This document shows, piece after piece, positions 8,362 through 15,826 of a stretch of DNA of 20,747 nucleotides (its first letter is position 1; every line of letters begins with the position of its first letter). The notes under the pieces were generated by a model. It searched no databases. It saw nothing but the letters and a program-made list of their open reading frames with translations, and was not told where the DNA came from. Made by a program: the position numbers and the translations under genes. The DNA lies in the NCBI GenBank assembly GCA_032123435.1, contig JAQBFJ010000155.1, positions 1-20,747 of the forward strand. Reading direction: 5' to 3'. This stretch comes from JAQBFJ01 sp032123435. Lineage in GTDB: Bacteria; Verrucomicrobiota; Kiritimatiellia; UBA8416; JAQBFJ01.

Positions 8362-8591
8362 CGGGAACAACTATCTTTCTCATGTTGTTTTATCGCATTG
8401 CAAATATCATTCCTTCAGACCTTGCGCACCTTAATTCTGCACTACATGCTCATAATCTACCGGGGGAAGTGGGCTTTCAACAGTTGAAGGACGAACTGGC
8501 CGAAAAGACTCCAGCCAAGCCATCTATGGTCAAAGAGGTGTCCACCCCGTATAAGCCCAAATCCGACTTTGTTCAGGGTGAATTGCTGTAA
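8325..8591 (+). CDS. Doubtful 88-residue open frame, possibly a gene remnant
   Basis: The frame opens at TTG 8325, inside the flanking repeat, with no ribosome binding site, so the 5' part is unlikely to be a real start. The second half (PGEVGFQQLKDELAEKTPAK, then proline- and lysine-rich) has coding-like composition and ends at a TAA at 8589-8591. An internal ATG is available at 8382. I do not recognise the sequence. It could be the 3' end of a gene whose front was lost at the repeat junction, or chance. Confidence 0.15.
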   Translation: MVTDFQEPADLTPGTTIFLMLFYRIANIIPSDLAHLNSALHAHNLPGEVGFQQLKDELAEKTPAKPSMVKEVSTPYKPKSDFVQGELL

Positions 8592-8656
8592 TATAAGGAG
8601 TTTTCCCCAGTTTTTATGGATTTTCAGCGTAAAGGGATAATCAAGTATTGACTTTT

Positions 8657-8709
8657 TGTTCAGTATTTTGTCTTGTTCAATGTCGTTGGACAACGTCAAA
8701 TATTGAACA
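8657..8709 (+). promoter_or_regulatory. Inverted-repeat operator upstream of the AbiEi-like gene
   Basis: TGTTCAAT (8674-8681) is mirrored by ATTGAACA (8702-8709), and nested inside is CGTTG-GA-CAACG (8684-8695). A third half-site TGTTCA lies at 8657-8662. A -35-like TTGACT is at 8648-8653, so the sites overlap the probable promoter and end 11 nt before the start codon. AbiEi antitoxins are known to repress their own operon by binding inverted repeats, so this is the likely autoregulatory site. The repeats are seen directly; protein binding is inferred. Confidence 0.55.
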
Positions 8710-8720
8710 TGAGGTGAAAT

Positions 8721-9779
8721 ATGAATTTTGATATCGATGTAATAAGAAAAGCTTTAGATGCTGCGCCGCCCTGTGCAGGACTGGTTTGGGGCGATGTGAC
8801 GGCTCCATCTAAGTCCCTGTCCCTTGCAAGAAATTTTGATGCTGACCTGAAGGTTACTTTTAAAGGTAAAACTATTCCATTCCATGTTGAGGTGAAACGT
8901 CAGTTGCACAGAGCCGCTATTGAAAGAATAATTGCCCTCAAAAATGATTTGCAGTCAACACGGGCATTAATGCTGGTTTCAGATCATGTGACCACAGCCC
9001 AGGCCGAGATCCTGCATCAAAACGGTGTCGCATTTCTGGATACGGTTGGAAACGCTTGCCTGATCTTGTCTGGACTGCATCTGTTCGTTACGGGAAAAGC
9101 AAAGAAGATAAATGAGATATCTAATACGGCACCACTATTCCATCGTGCCGGACTCCAGGTGATTTTTGCTTTTCTGACGGATCCAGCTCTTGATAAAAAT
9201 CCAGAGTCTGCTCTGCTTAATAAGACCTTCAGAAATATCAAAGGACAGACGGGAGTGGCACTGGGATCCATTGGCACCACAATTGGAAGCCTTCTGGAGT
9301 CCGGATATATTGTGGAGGAGAATAATCTGCGATTCCTTACCAATCGCAAACAACTGTTTGAGAAGTGGGTAGCCGCCTATGTGGACCGTCTGCGATCCAA
9401 GCTGGTAATTAAGCGTTATCGTTCAAAGGGGAATAGTTGGTGTAATGCTACACAGTCACCGGGAGAAGGCAACTACTGGGGTGGCGAGGTGGCAGCTGCA
9501 AAACTAACTGGATATCTGAAGCCTGAGTTGGCGGCAATCTATAGCCGCGGCCAGATACAACAATTGATTCTTAATGCTGACCTGCGTCTTGATCCACAAG
9601 GGGATGTTGAGATTTTAAAGGTTTTCTGGGGAGACTGGCCGCATGGCACCCTCAATGACTGTGTGCATCCTCTTCTGGTGTATGCGGATTTGATGGCGAG
9701 TGAGATTGACAGAAATATGGACACAGCAAAAAGGATTTATGACCGATACTTGCGTGACATTATTGAACCCCGTGGATGA
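8721..9779 (+). CDS. AbiEi-like type IV antitoxin and transcriptional regulator
   Basis: This 352-residue protein resembles the larger AbiEi-type antitoxins (AbiEi_2, formerly a DUF). An N-terminal alpha/beta region (DADLKVTFKGKTIPFHVEVKRQ, residues about 40-62) has a restriction-endonuclease-like look, with ALMLVSDHVTTAQAEILHQNGVAFLD at about 91-117. A winged-helix-like region follows from about 140 (QVIFAFLTDP, then TGVALGSIGTTIGSLLESGYI). In this system the antitoxin represses the operon and counteracts the nucleotidyltransferase toxin without forming a complex. GAGGTG precedes ATG 8721 at good spacing. The downstream toxin-like gene starts inside this one (38-nt overlap). The DNA is visibly more A+T-rich than the glycosidase genes, consistent with separate acquisition. 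Family call is good; activity is inferred. Confidence 0.72.
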   Translation: MNFDIDVIRKALDAAPPCAGLVWGDVTAPSKSLSLARNFDADLKVTFKGKTIPFHVEVKRQLHRAAIERIIALKNDLQSTRALMLVSDHVTTAQAEILHQNGVAFLDTVGNACLILSGLHLFVTGKAKKINEISNTAPLFHRAGLQVIFAFLTDPALDKNPESALLNKTFRNIKGQTGVALGSIGTTIGSLLESGYIVEENNLRFLTNRKQLFEKWVAAYVDRLRSKLVIKRYRSKGNSWCNATQSPGEGNYWGGEVAAAKLTGYLKPELAAIYSRGQIQQLILNADLRLDPQGDVEILKVFWGDWPHGTLNDCVHPLLVYADLMASEIDRNMDTAKRIYDRYLRDIIEPRG

Positions 9780-10620
9780 GAAACGGTGTCGGACTCTTGC
9801 GAAGTTGGATCTAACAGCTAAAGCACAATGGCCTGAAATGCTTCTATTAGGTGCATTTGCCAGGGATCTATTGTTCTGGCACATGCATGGTATTGAGTCC
9901 CATCGGGAAACCATGGATGTAGATATTGTAGTTCAGATGAAGGATCTCGACGCCTATAACAGATTCAGAAGCTCGCTTATGGAAAAGGGTTTTACTGATA
10001 AAGATGTCGACTTTCCTGGATTACGTGACACCGAGACAAATGTAGAAGTCGATCTTCTCCCGTTCGGCGAGATTGCCAAAGATGGTGTAATTACTGATTG
10101 GCCAGAGATTGATGACTCATGGAGCGTGGTGGGCATGCAAGAAGCTTATGACCACGCATGGAGACTTGAAATTAGCGTCAACGGCAATACACATATGTTC
10201 AGATTCGTTTCAGTACCGGGACTGGTTCTGCTGAAAATAGTGGCTGTGTTTGACAGACCTAAAAGACGTTATCAAAGAGATACTTATGATATTGGTTTTG
10301 TGATCAAGGAATATCTTAACATTGGAAATAAGATACGTTTGCTGAATCCCCCTCATGATGATATCTTGGATAAAGTTGATTCAGATCTGGATCGTGCAAC
10401 AGCCTGTTTATTGGGGCGGGAGATAAGTTCTATGGTCTCGGAGTCAACCAAGAGATATGTGGTCGACTTGCTTGCCAAAGAAGTAAAGAGTCAGAGTTAT
10501 TGCCTCTTTACGCAAGGGTTGCAAGATTCACTTTGTCGTGGGAGTTTTCCCAGAGCTAGAATAATTGTCGGGGACATTCTGGATGGCTTAAAGTGGGGTC
10601 GGCAGGGTCAGATAGTATGA
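9742..10620 (+). CDS. AbiEii-like nucleotidyltransferase toxin
   Basis: The 292-residue protein has the DNA polymerase beta-type nucleotidyltransferase layout of AbiEii toxins. It shows LLLGAFARDLL (G38), then TMDVDIVV with D60 and D62, a third acidic strand VEVDLLPFG (D105), and the C-terminal signature LLKIVAVFDR then QRDTYDIGF (K166, R180, D181, D184). AbiEii toxins modify RNA with nucleotides and arrest growth, giving phage abortive infection. I chose ATG 9742, which has AAAAGGA just upstream, over an earlier in-frame ATG at 9700. It overlaps the antitoxin gene by 38 nt, so translational coupling is likely. The last codons (Q-I-V-stop) and the following 3' sequence recur behind GH95 at 13183-13220. 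Confidence 0.72.
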   Translation, partial: TDTCVTLLNPVDEKRCRTLAKLDLTAKAQWPEMLLLGAFARDLLFWHMHGIESHRETMDVDIVVQMKDLDAYNRFRSSLMEKGFTDKDVDFPGLRDTETNVEVDLLPFGEIAKDGVITDWPEIDDSWSVVGMQEAYDHAWRLEISVNGNTHMFRFVSVPGLVLLKIVAVFDRPKRRYQRDTYDIGFVIKEYLNIGNKIRLLNPPHDDILDKVDSDLDRATACLLGREISSMVSESTKRYVVDLLAKEVKSQSYCLFTQGLQDSLCRGSFPRARIIVGDILDGLKWGRQGQIV

Positions 10621-10646
10621 AAAACAAAACCTCCTAGACGCTGTTG
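10609..10646 (+). repeat. 38-bp direct repeat flanking GH95, upstream copy
   Basis: The copy begins CAGATAGTATGA, which is the last codons and stop of the AbiEii-like gene, and ends CCTCCTAGACGCTGTTG. It matches 13183-13220 at 33 of 38 positions without gaps, and all five differences are transitions. The last 17 bp are identical. The GH95 gene lies exactly between the two copies. Confidence 0.8.
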
Positions 10647-10686
10647 ATAGATTTCTTGTCAATAAACGGAAAAGCTGTTTTTACTG

Positions 10687-10715
10687 TTGACCGGGTTGTC
10701 TGATGGTTTTATTGT
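10687..10715 (+). promoter_or_regulatory. Candidate promoter of the GH95 gene
   Basis: TTGACC (10687-10692) and TATTGT (10710-10715) are separated by 17 bp, a reasonable sigma-70-type pair, about 50 nt before the start codon at 10767. Just upstream, CAATAAACG (10660-10668) and GCTGTTTT (10674-10681) also occur in the GH106 leader (246-254 and 277-284), with different spacing. Confidence 0.38.
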
Positions 10716-10766
10716 CAATTGCAGGGTGACACGATCCTTTTGGGATTTCTACAGGGAGCTTCTGCC

Positions 10767-13175
10767 ATGAGTAATGAATCGTATCGTTTATGGGAAACAA
10801 CACCAGCCGCACAGTTTGCCGAGGCGCACCTGCTAGGCAATGGACGGCTTGGCGCGGCAGTTTTTGGAACCGCGCCTGATGAAAGTATTGTGATCAACGA
10901 GGATACCCTCTGGTCAGGGAGCGAGTCCAGCCACGTGAATAAAAACGCGCGGATGCTTCTTCCCGAGGCGAAACGGCTCATTTTTGAGCATAAATTCGTT
11001 GAGGCTAACCGTCTGGTGAATGAACGCATGCTCGGGATCTGGATGCAGTCGTATCAGCCGCTCGGGACACTTTACGTATCAACCCACGCCGGAGGCCATC
11101 CGGGAAGCGAGTACCTGCGGCGGGCCGGGGGTATCTCCCGTGATTCATACCGGCGGACGCTCGACCTCGACACGGCCATAGAGACCATCGAGTATCGCGA
11201 GGACGGGCGATGGTTCAGACGCGAGTATTTCGTAAGTGCCCCCGCACAGGTGCTAGCGGTGAGGTTTTCGGTGGACTCGGGTGTCATGAATTGCTGTCTC
11301 GCGATGAACAGTCTGCTCCGTCACACGGTGTCGGTTGCCGGCGAGACGCTCCTCGTCGCCGGCCGGGCGCCAGATCACGTGGAACCAAGTTTCTCATCCG
11401 CCCAGCCTTCGGTGGTGTATCTTCCGGATGATGTATCGAAGAGCATTCGTTTCGCGGCTGTTGTGCGCGTTGTGGAAACGGACGGTGTTGTGACGGCGGG
11501 CGTGGATCGTTTATCGGTTGACGGCGCGCGTTCTATCGTCTTTCTGCTTGCGGCGCACACCAATTATTCCGGTTATCTTGGCGCGCGGGACACTGACACT
11601 GCCGCGGTTGCCGCGAAATGCCGGAACACGATTGCCGCTGCCGGCGCTTCTTCATGGGAAAAGATTCGTGAGCAGCACGTTGACGAGCATGGAAAACGGT
11701 TCCGCCGGGTCGGCATTGAAATAGGCCCAGCCGTCCCGGAAGGGCGTTCCACGAGTGAGCGGATGGCGCTTCAGGCGGATACGGAAGATCCGTCGTTTGC
11801 CGCGCTCGCGCTGCAGTACACGCGTTATCTTATTATTGCCGGATCACGTCCCGGAACGCAGGCCGCTAATCTTCAGGGGATCTGGAACCATCTTGTTCAG
11901 CCTGCGTGGTCGAGCAACTATACCACCAACATCAACGTGCAGATGAATTACTGGGGGGCTGAAGTACTGAACTTGAGCGAGTGCCATGGGCCGATGCTTG
12001 ATCTCGTGGCGGAATCCGCGGAAAGCGGGCGTAAAACTGCGGCGGACTGGTACGGTTTGGATGGCTGGGTGGTGCATCACAACATTGACCTGTGGCGATC
12101 GACCTGGCCGTCGGCCGGGTTCGCCTGCTGGGCGTGGTGGCCGATGGCCGCCGGCTGGCTGTGCCGGCATCTGTGGCAGCACTTTGAGTACGGTGGCGAC
12201 ATGAAATATCTTGCCGAGTTCGCATATCCACTCATGGAGGACGCGGCGAGATTTCTGCTCTCTTCGCTTGTCGAGGATGAGGAGGGCTATCTTTCGACCG
12301 CGCCTTCGACATCGCCGGAGAACAGTTTCTTTCCTGACGAAGGCGGTCAGTCGCCTAACGATGTCACCACCTCGGTTTCGAAATCTTCCACGATGGACCT
12401 GTCGATCATCCGCGAATTGTTTGAGAATTGCGGGCGTGCCGCCGAACTGCTTGGAGTCCGGTCGGATTTCCATGACCGGCTTGATCGGGCCATTAAGCGA
12501 CTCTATCCGTTCAAGGTTGGCGGTAGCGGTCAACTGCAGGAGTGGTGTTTTGAATTTCGTGAAAGTAATCCCGGCATGGGGCATGTTTCCCACATGTATG
12601 GTCTCTATCCGGGGAACCTGTTTACGCCGCGCCGTAATCCCGAACTGTACGAAGCCTGTCGCAAGTCAATGTTACGCCGGTACACTCATGGCGCGTTCGG
12701 GGGCGGCTGGCCGGCTTCGTGGGCGATAAGTCTCTTTGCCCGCCTGAAGGAGCAGGAGATCTGCGGGCTTATCGCGAAGGGAATCTACAAAGGGCTCGGC
12801 ACTAATTTCATGACGACCGGCAGTCTTCAGATGGACTGTGTTTTCGGGCTTGGCGCGGGAATCGCCGAGATGCTCATTCAGAGTCATGACGGCCGGATTG
12901 AGCTTCTGCCGGCGCTCCCGCCTTCGTGGAGCGAGGGCCGTGTGTCGGGTCTCGTGGCGGTTGGCGGATTTGAAGTGTCGATCCGCTGGGAAGCCGGGCG
13001 ATTGGTTGAGGGAGACGTGCGGTCATTGCGCGGCGGCGTGTGCCGGCTGTCGGCTCATGGCCTGCGCGGAATTCGACGTGGTGAAAAGCAGATAAACGTC
13101 AGATCTTCGGAAGACGGCACGTTTGAGTTTACTACCGAGCCGGGCGTTGTGTACAAGCTCGACATGGAAAGATAG
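10767..13175 (+). CDS. GH95 alpha-L-fucosidase (cytoplasmic)
   Basis: The 802-residue protein opens with the family start (LWETTPAAQFAEAHLLGNGRLGA, then NEDTLWSG) and has the GH95 order: N-terminal beta-domain, (alpha/alpha)6 barrel, C-terminal beta-domain. Residues matching the known inverting mechanism of Bifidobacterium AfcA are visible: N388 and N390 in TTNINVQMNYWGAE, general acid E518 in APSTSPENSFF, and D690 in LQMDCVFGLGAGIAEML. That last motif is usually closer to IDGNFG, so its local sequence is atypical. No signal peptide is seen, so it acts on imported fucosides; some GH95 enzymes prefer alpha-L-galactose. I chose ATG 10767, which has AGGGAG upstream, over an in-frame ATG at 10719. 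The gene is bracketed by the 38-bp repeats. Confidence 0.92.
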   Translation: MSNESYRLWETTPAAQFAEAHLLGNGRLGAAVFGTAPDESIVINEDTLWSGSESSHVNKNARMLLPEAKRLIFEHKFVEANRLVNERMLGIWMQSYQPLGTLYVSTHAGGHPGSEYLRRAGGISRDSYRRTLDLDTAIETIEYREDGRWFRREYFVSAPAQVLAVRFSVDSGVMNCCLAMNSLLRHTVSVAGETLLVAGRAPDHVEPSFSSAQPSVVYLPDDVSKSIRFAAVVRVVETDGVVTAGVDRLSVDGARSIVFLLAAHTNYSGYLGARDTDTAAVAAKCRNTIAAAGASSWEKIREQHVDEHGKRFRRVGIEIGPAVPEGRSTSERMALQADTEDPSFAALALQYTRYLIIAGSRPGTQAANLQGIWNHLVQPAWSSNYTTNINVQMNYWGAEVLNLSECHGPMLDLVAESAESGRKTAADWYGLDGWVVHHNIDLWRSTWPSAGFACWAWWPMAAGWLCRHLWQHFEYGGDMKYLAEFAYPLMEDAARFLLSSLVEDEEGYLSTAPSTSPENSFFPDEGGQSPNDVTTSVSKSSTMDLSIIRELFENCGRAAELLGVRSDFHDRLDRAIKRLYPFKVGGSGQLQEWCFEFRESNPGMGHVSHMYGLYPGNLFTPRRNPELYEACRKSMLRRYTHGAFGGGWPASWAISLFARLKEQEICGLIAKGIYKGLGTNFMTTGSLQMDCVFGLGAGIAEMLIQSHDGRIELLPALPPSWSEGRVSGLVAVGGFEVSIRWEAGRLVEGDVRSLRGGVCRLSAHGLRGIRRGEKQINVRSSEDGTFEFTTEPGVVYKLDMER

Positions 13176-13182
13176 AGGGGGG

Positions 13183-13220
13183 CAGATAGCATAAAAGGCA
13201 AAGCCTCCTAGACGCTGTTG
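13183..13220 (+). repeat. 38-bp direct repeat flanking GH95, downstream copy
   Basis: Partner of 10609-10646. It starts 8 nt after the GH95 stop. Read in the frame of the AbiEii tail it gives Q-I-A-stop (cag ata gca taa) in place of Q-I-V-stop, so it looks like the 3' end of a diverged copy of that gene with its 3' flank, not a random match. Confidence 0.78.
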
Positions 13221-13224
13221 TGAT

Positions 13225-13243
13225 AAGCAGGTCTCTGCTTTTC
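13225..13243 (+). terminator. Weak hairpin with short T-run after GH95
   Basis: AAGCAG (13225-13230) and CTGCTT (13235-13240) pair around the loop GTCT and are followed by TTC within a TTTTC stretch. The stem is only 6 bp and the T-run short, so it is at best a weak rho-independent terminator. Confidence 0.28.
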
Positions 13244-13438
13244 ATTCAGGGTGACGAGGGAGAAAACTGGACAGAAAATCGATTGACCCGTACTTGACCT
13301 TTTTTGAAAATATCGCGCTGAATAACACAGAGTGCGCTGGTAGTTTGGCACAGCAACTGTCGAAAAAAACAGCCGTTTCCCTTGATAAAAAGGGGTTTAG
13401 AACACATGACTACTTAAATCGCCGGGTTTTGTTTGCAC

Positions 13439-13507
13439 AATAACACAGTTGATACTTGCCTAATAACACAGTTGATGGTATCTTAATAACACAGTAATTA
13501 ATGGGTT
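13439..13507 (+). promoter_or_regulatory. Three 23-bp-period iterons before the Fic gene
   Basis: AATAACACAG starts at 13439, 13462 and 13485, exactly 23 bp apart. The first two copies share AATAACACAGTTGAT (15 bp), and the third keeps AATAACACAGT. The last unit ends 4 nt before the start codon at 13512. A further isolated AATAACACAG is at 13321-13330. A 23-bp spacing places sites on nearly the same helix face, as in operators bound cooperatively. The likely ligand is the AbiEi-like N-terminal half of the Fic protein itself, but that is inference. Confidence 0.7.
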
Positions 13508-13511
13508 AGTT

Positions 13512-15050
13512 ATGACAGCCACCAACCATAAGAAACTTGCGGATGCCATCGAGCGTGCCACAAAAGCCGCGCCGAAGGGGGTGCTGAAGTCTGCCAGTTT
13601 GCAGCGGGGTGATCGGGATATTCTGCGGAGGGCCGGCTATCTCAAAGACATTGTCAAGGGCTGGTACTTTCTGGGCCAGCCCGGCATAGACGCCGGCGAG
13701 AGTACGGCATGGTATGCGTCCTTTTGTAATTTTCTGGCAACATATCTGACCGAACGGTTTAGCGATGACTATTGTCTGAACGCCGTGGCTTCCCTGGAAC
13801 TGCAGGTGGGAACAACAACGGTTCCACGTCAGGTGGTGGCGGTGACAGCGCATGGAGGAAAGACACTGCTGAATCTGCCGCATGAAACCTCGGTGCTTGT
13901 TTACGAGGATGCAAAAAGCCTGCCCACCGATGTGGAGTCGGTGGATGGACTGCGCGTGATGCCACTGGCTCATGCGCTCTGCCGGTTGCCGCCAGCCTAT
14001 TTTCGCTCTAATCCCGTCAATGCCGAACTCGCTCTTCGTGCACTGCCCGACATCGGCGCATTGATCCGGATCGTGCTCGATACGCACTCATCCGCTCTGG
14101 CGTGCCGTTTTGCGGGTGCCTACGCGTTTCTTGGTGATGAGGCCAAGGTTCGCGCTATTGAGTCGGCGGCGCAGTCTGCCGGGATAGCCGTTAAGCGCGA
14201 AAATCCATTTGATCAGGCGGGACCGGCTCTGGTTTCCGGTCCAAGGGCGGTTTCCCCTTATGCCGGGCGGATTCAGGCTATGTTTCGGTCCATGCGCGAC
14301 CCTGTTTTGGCCGTTTTTAATGACATTCACCCAACTCCCGTCCGGAAAGTTGAGACCTGCCTGAAAGACATAGACGATGTTTATGTGAATGACGCCTACA
14401 ATTCGCTGTCAATCGAGGGGTATCAGGTCAGTCCGGATCTCGTTCAGCGTATTCGCAACGGGAACTGGAATCTGGATGGCGATCCTCAGGACCGGCAGGT
14501 CCGGGATGCGATGGCGGCCAAGGGGTATTTCGAGGCATTCAAGCTGGTGAAAGAGGCTATTCGTTCCGCGATAGGCGGGACGGATGCGGTGAAGGCCGCA
14601 CAGGACGGTTATCCGGACTGGTACCGCGCTTTGTTCAGCGAGGCTGTTAAGTCCGGCCTTCTGGAGGCGCACCGTCTGGTCGGCCATAGAAACGGGCCGG
14701 TCTACATCCGGAACTCAAAGCATGTTCCGCCGAGGTACACGGCAGTTTCGGATTCAATGGACGCACTGTTTGATTGTTTGCAGGCCGAACGGGACCCTAT
14801 CGTGCAGGCTGTATTGGTTCATTCCTTTTTCGGTTTTATCCATCCGTATTTTGACGGGAATGGACGGCTGGCGCGGTTCCTGATGAATCTCTTCTTGGCC
14901 TCGGCGGGTTATCCCTGGACCATTGTGCGGACCGAGCGGCGAAGTGTGTATATGGCTGCCTTGGAAAAGGCCTCTACTTGCGGAGACATCCAGCCCTTCG
15001 CCCGCTTCATTCTCGAAGAAATGCGGGTGGACTGGAAGAAGGAGAAGTAA
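13512..15050 (+). CDS. AbiEi-like regulator fused to a Fic domain AMPylase
   Basis: The 512-residue protein has two parts. Residues 1-230 look like an AbiEi-type regulator: a winged-helix-like start (LADAIERATKAAPKGVLKSA, ILRRAGYLKDIVKGWYFLG) and a following domain with YCLNAVASLELQVGTTTVP. Residues about 280-510 are a Fic module with the complete active site HPYFDGNGR (444-452; H444 is the catalytic base). Upstream lies the inhibitory helix motif S298xxxE302G303 (SLSIEG), the class II arrangement in which the glutamate blocks ATP. Fic proteins transfer AMP or other phosphoryl groups to proteins. There is no strong ribosome binding site before ATG 13512, and iterons reach almost to the start. 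The intact inhibitory motif suggests one chain combines toxin, self-inhibitor and repressor. The Fic part is certain; the AbiEi-like assignment is by resemblance. Confidence 0.85.
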   Translation: MTATNHKKLADAIERATKAAPKGVLKSASLQRGDRDILRRAGYLKDIVKGWYFLGQPGIDAGESTAWYASFCNFLATYLTERFSDDYCLNAVASLELQVGTTTVPRQVVAVTAHGGKTLLNLPHETSVLVYEDAKSLPTDVESVDGLRVMPLAHALCRLPPAYFRSNPVNAELALRALPDIGALIRIVLDTHSSALACRFAGAYAFLGDEAKVRAIESAAQSAGIAVKRENPFDQAGPALVSGPRAVSPYAGRIQAMFRSMRDPVLAVFNDIHPTPVRKVETCLKDIDDVYVNDAYNSLSIEGYQVSPDLVQRIRNGNWNLDGDPQDRQVRDAMAAKGYFEAFKLVKEAIRSAIGGTDAVKAAQDGYPDWYRALFSEAVKSGLLEAHRLVGHRNGPVYIRNSKHVPPRYTAVSDSMDALFDCLQAERDPIVQAVLVHSFFGFIHPYFDGNGRLARFLMNLFLASAGYPWTIVRTERRSVYMAALEKASTCGDIQPFARFILEEMRVDWKKEK

Positions 15051-15083
15051 TGTACAAGATTACGGTGACACGTTTTAACTGTT

Positions 15084-15758
15084 ATGAATAAAAAAGTATA
15101 TTCCATCTCCACAATCGGCGATTCTCTGACAGAAGGTGGCGGGCGTGGGACGATAATTGGTTCCAAATTTTCCATGCCGAACATGTATCAATTCTGGACC
15201 TACAATTGGCTCATGAGCAAAGGGATTCTTTGTGAAATCCGCAATCATGGCAGTAGTGGTCAGGTGACCAGTGAAATATGCGCCCGGTTTGATGAAGCTA
15301 TTCCGGCGGACTTTATAGTGATTATGGGTGGCACCAATGATGCCGGGCGGTTCAGTGATGCCACGCCGGACATCGAGAAGAAGATAGCGGAAGACATTAT
15401 CGTATGGTACAAAAAAGTGATTCCGGAAGTCATTGACGCGCAAATAGCTAAAGGATGGGCAGATCCAATCATATTGGTTAATTCCGTTCCTCCGATTAGC
15501 AGTTTGGAGACCATGTCAAAGTACATGCATAAGACCATCCTGCATATTAACGGGCGGCTTGAAGAGTTTGTGGCGAATTGCGGCATTCCCAAAGTGTATT
15601 TCTGTGATGTTCACAAGGCGATGCGGGGTGATGATCTGTATATGCGCCCGGGACTGTATATACCTGATGGCATGCATTTTTCCATAGCCGGCAATAAGGC
15701 TTGCGGGGAATGTGTTGCCGGGAAGATCTATGAGATTATTGTCAGGAGAGAGCGGTAA
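15084..15758 (+). CDS. SGNH/GDSL-family hydrolase
   Basis: The 224-residue protein carries the SGNH blocks in order: IGDSLTEG with nucleophile S14, HGSSGQ (block II glycine near 56-59), MGGTND with N85, and PDGMHFS with D195 and H198. These enzymes are esterases or lipases; many in carbohydrate loci remove acetyl groups from glycans, which would fit the neighbouring glycosidases. No signal peptide is visible, so it is probably cytoplasmic. It begins 33 nt after the Fic stop and has no obvious ribosome binding site, so it may be read from the Fic transcript or from its own start. Substrate is unknown. Confidence 0.85.
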   Translation: MNKKVYSISTIGDSLTEGGGRGTIIGSKFSMPNMYQFWTYNWLMSKGILCEIRNHGSSGQVTSEICARFDEAIPADFIVIMGGTNDAGRFSDATPDIEKKIAEDIIVWYKKVIPEVIDAQIAKGWADPIILVNSVPPISSLETMSKYMHKTILHINGRLEEFVANCGIPKVYFCDVHKAMRGDDLYMRPGLYIPDGMHFSIAGNKACGECVAGKIYEIIVRRER

Positions 15759-15759
15759 A

Positions 15760-15825
15760 GTTCTCCTGCGTCCCGACCCCAATGCTGAGGGGCGTAGGCG
15801 GCCAAGCCAGCTATGAAAGGAGAAC
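15760..15825 (+). promoter_or_regulatory. Leader structure that would hide the ribosome binding site
   Basis: GTTCTCCT (15760-15767) is exactly complementary to AGGAGAAC (15818-15825), which contains the ribosome binding site of the gene at 15827. Between them CCCC (15777-15780) can pair with GGGG (15789-15792). In the RNA the outer 8-bp stem would mask the binding site, suggesting translational control or coupling. The complementarity is seen; the function is inferred. Confidence 0.35.
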
Positions 15826-15826
15826 C

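Noticed and set aside
11844..12593. Long minus-strand open frame inside GH95 (249 codons)
   Set aside because: Antisense to the catalytic domain of an undoubted gene; no start signal or recognisable motif.
13439..13507. Could the 23-bp iterons be a CRISPR array or plasmid origin?
   Set aside because: Only three units with a 10-15 bp conserved core, no spacer-length variable segments, and no cas or rep gene; operator is more likely.
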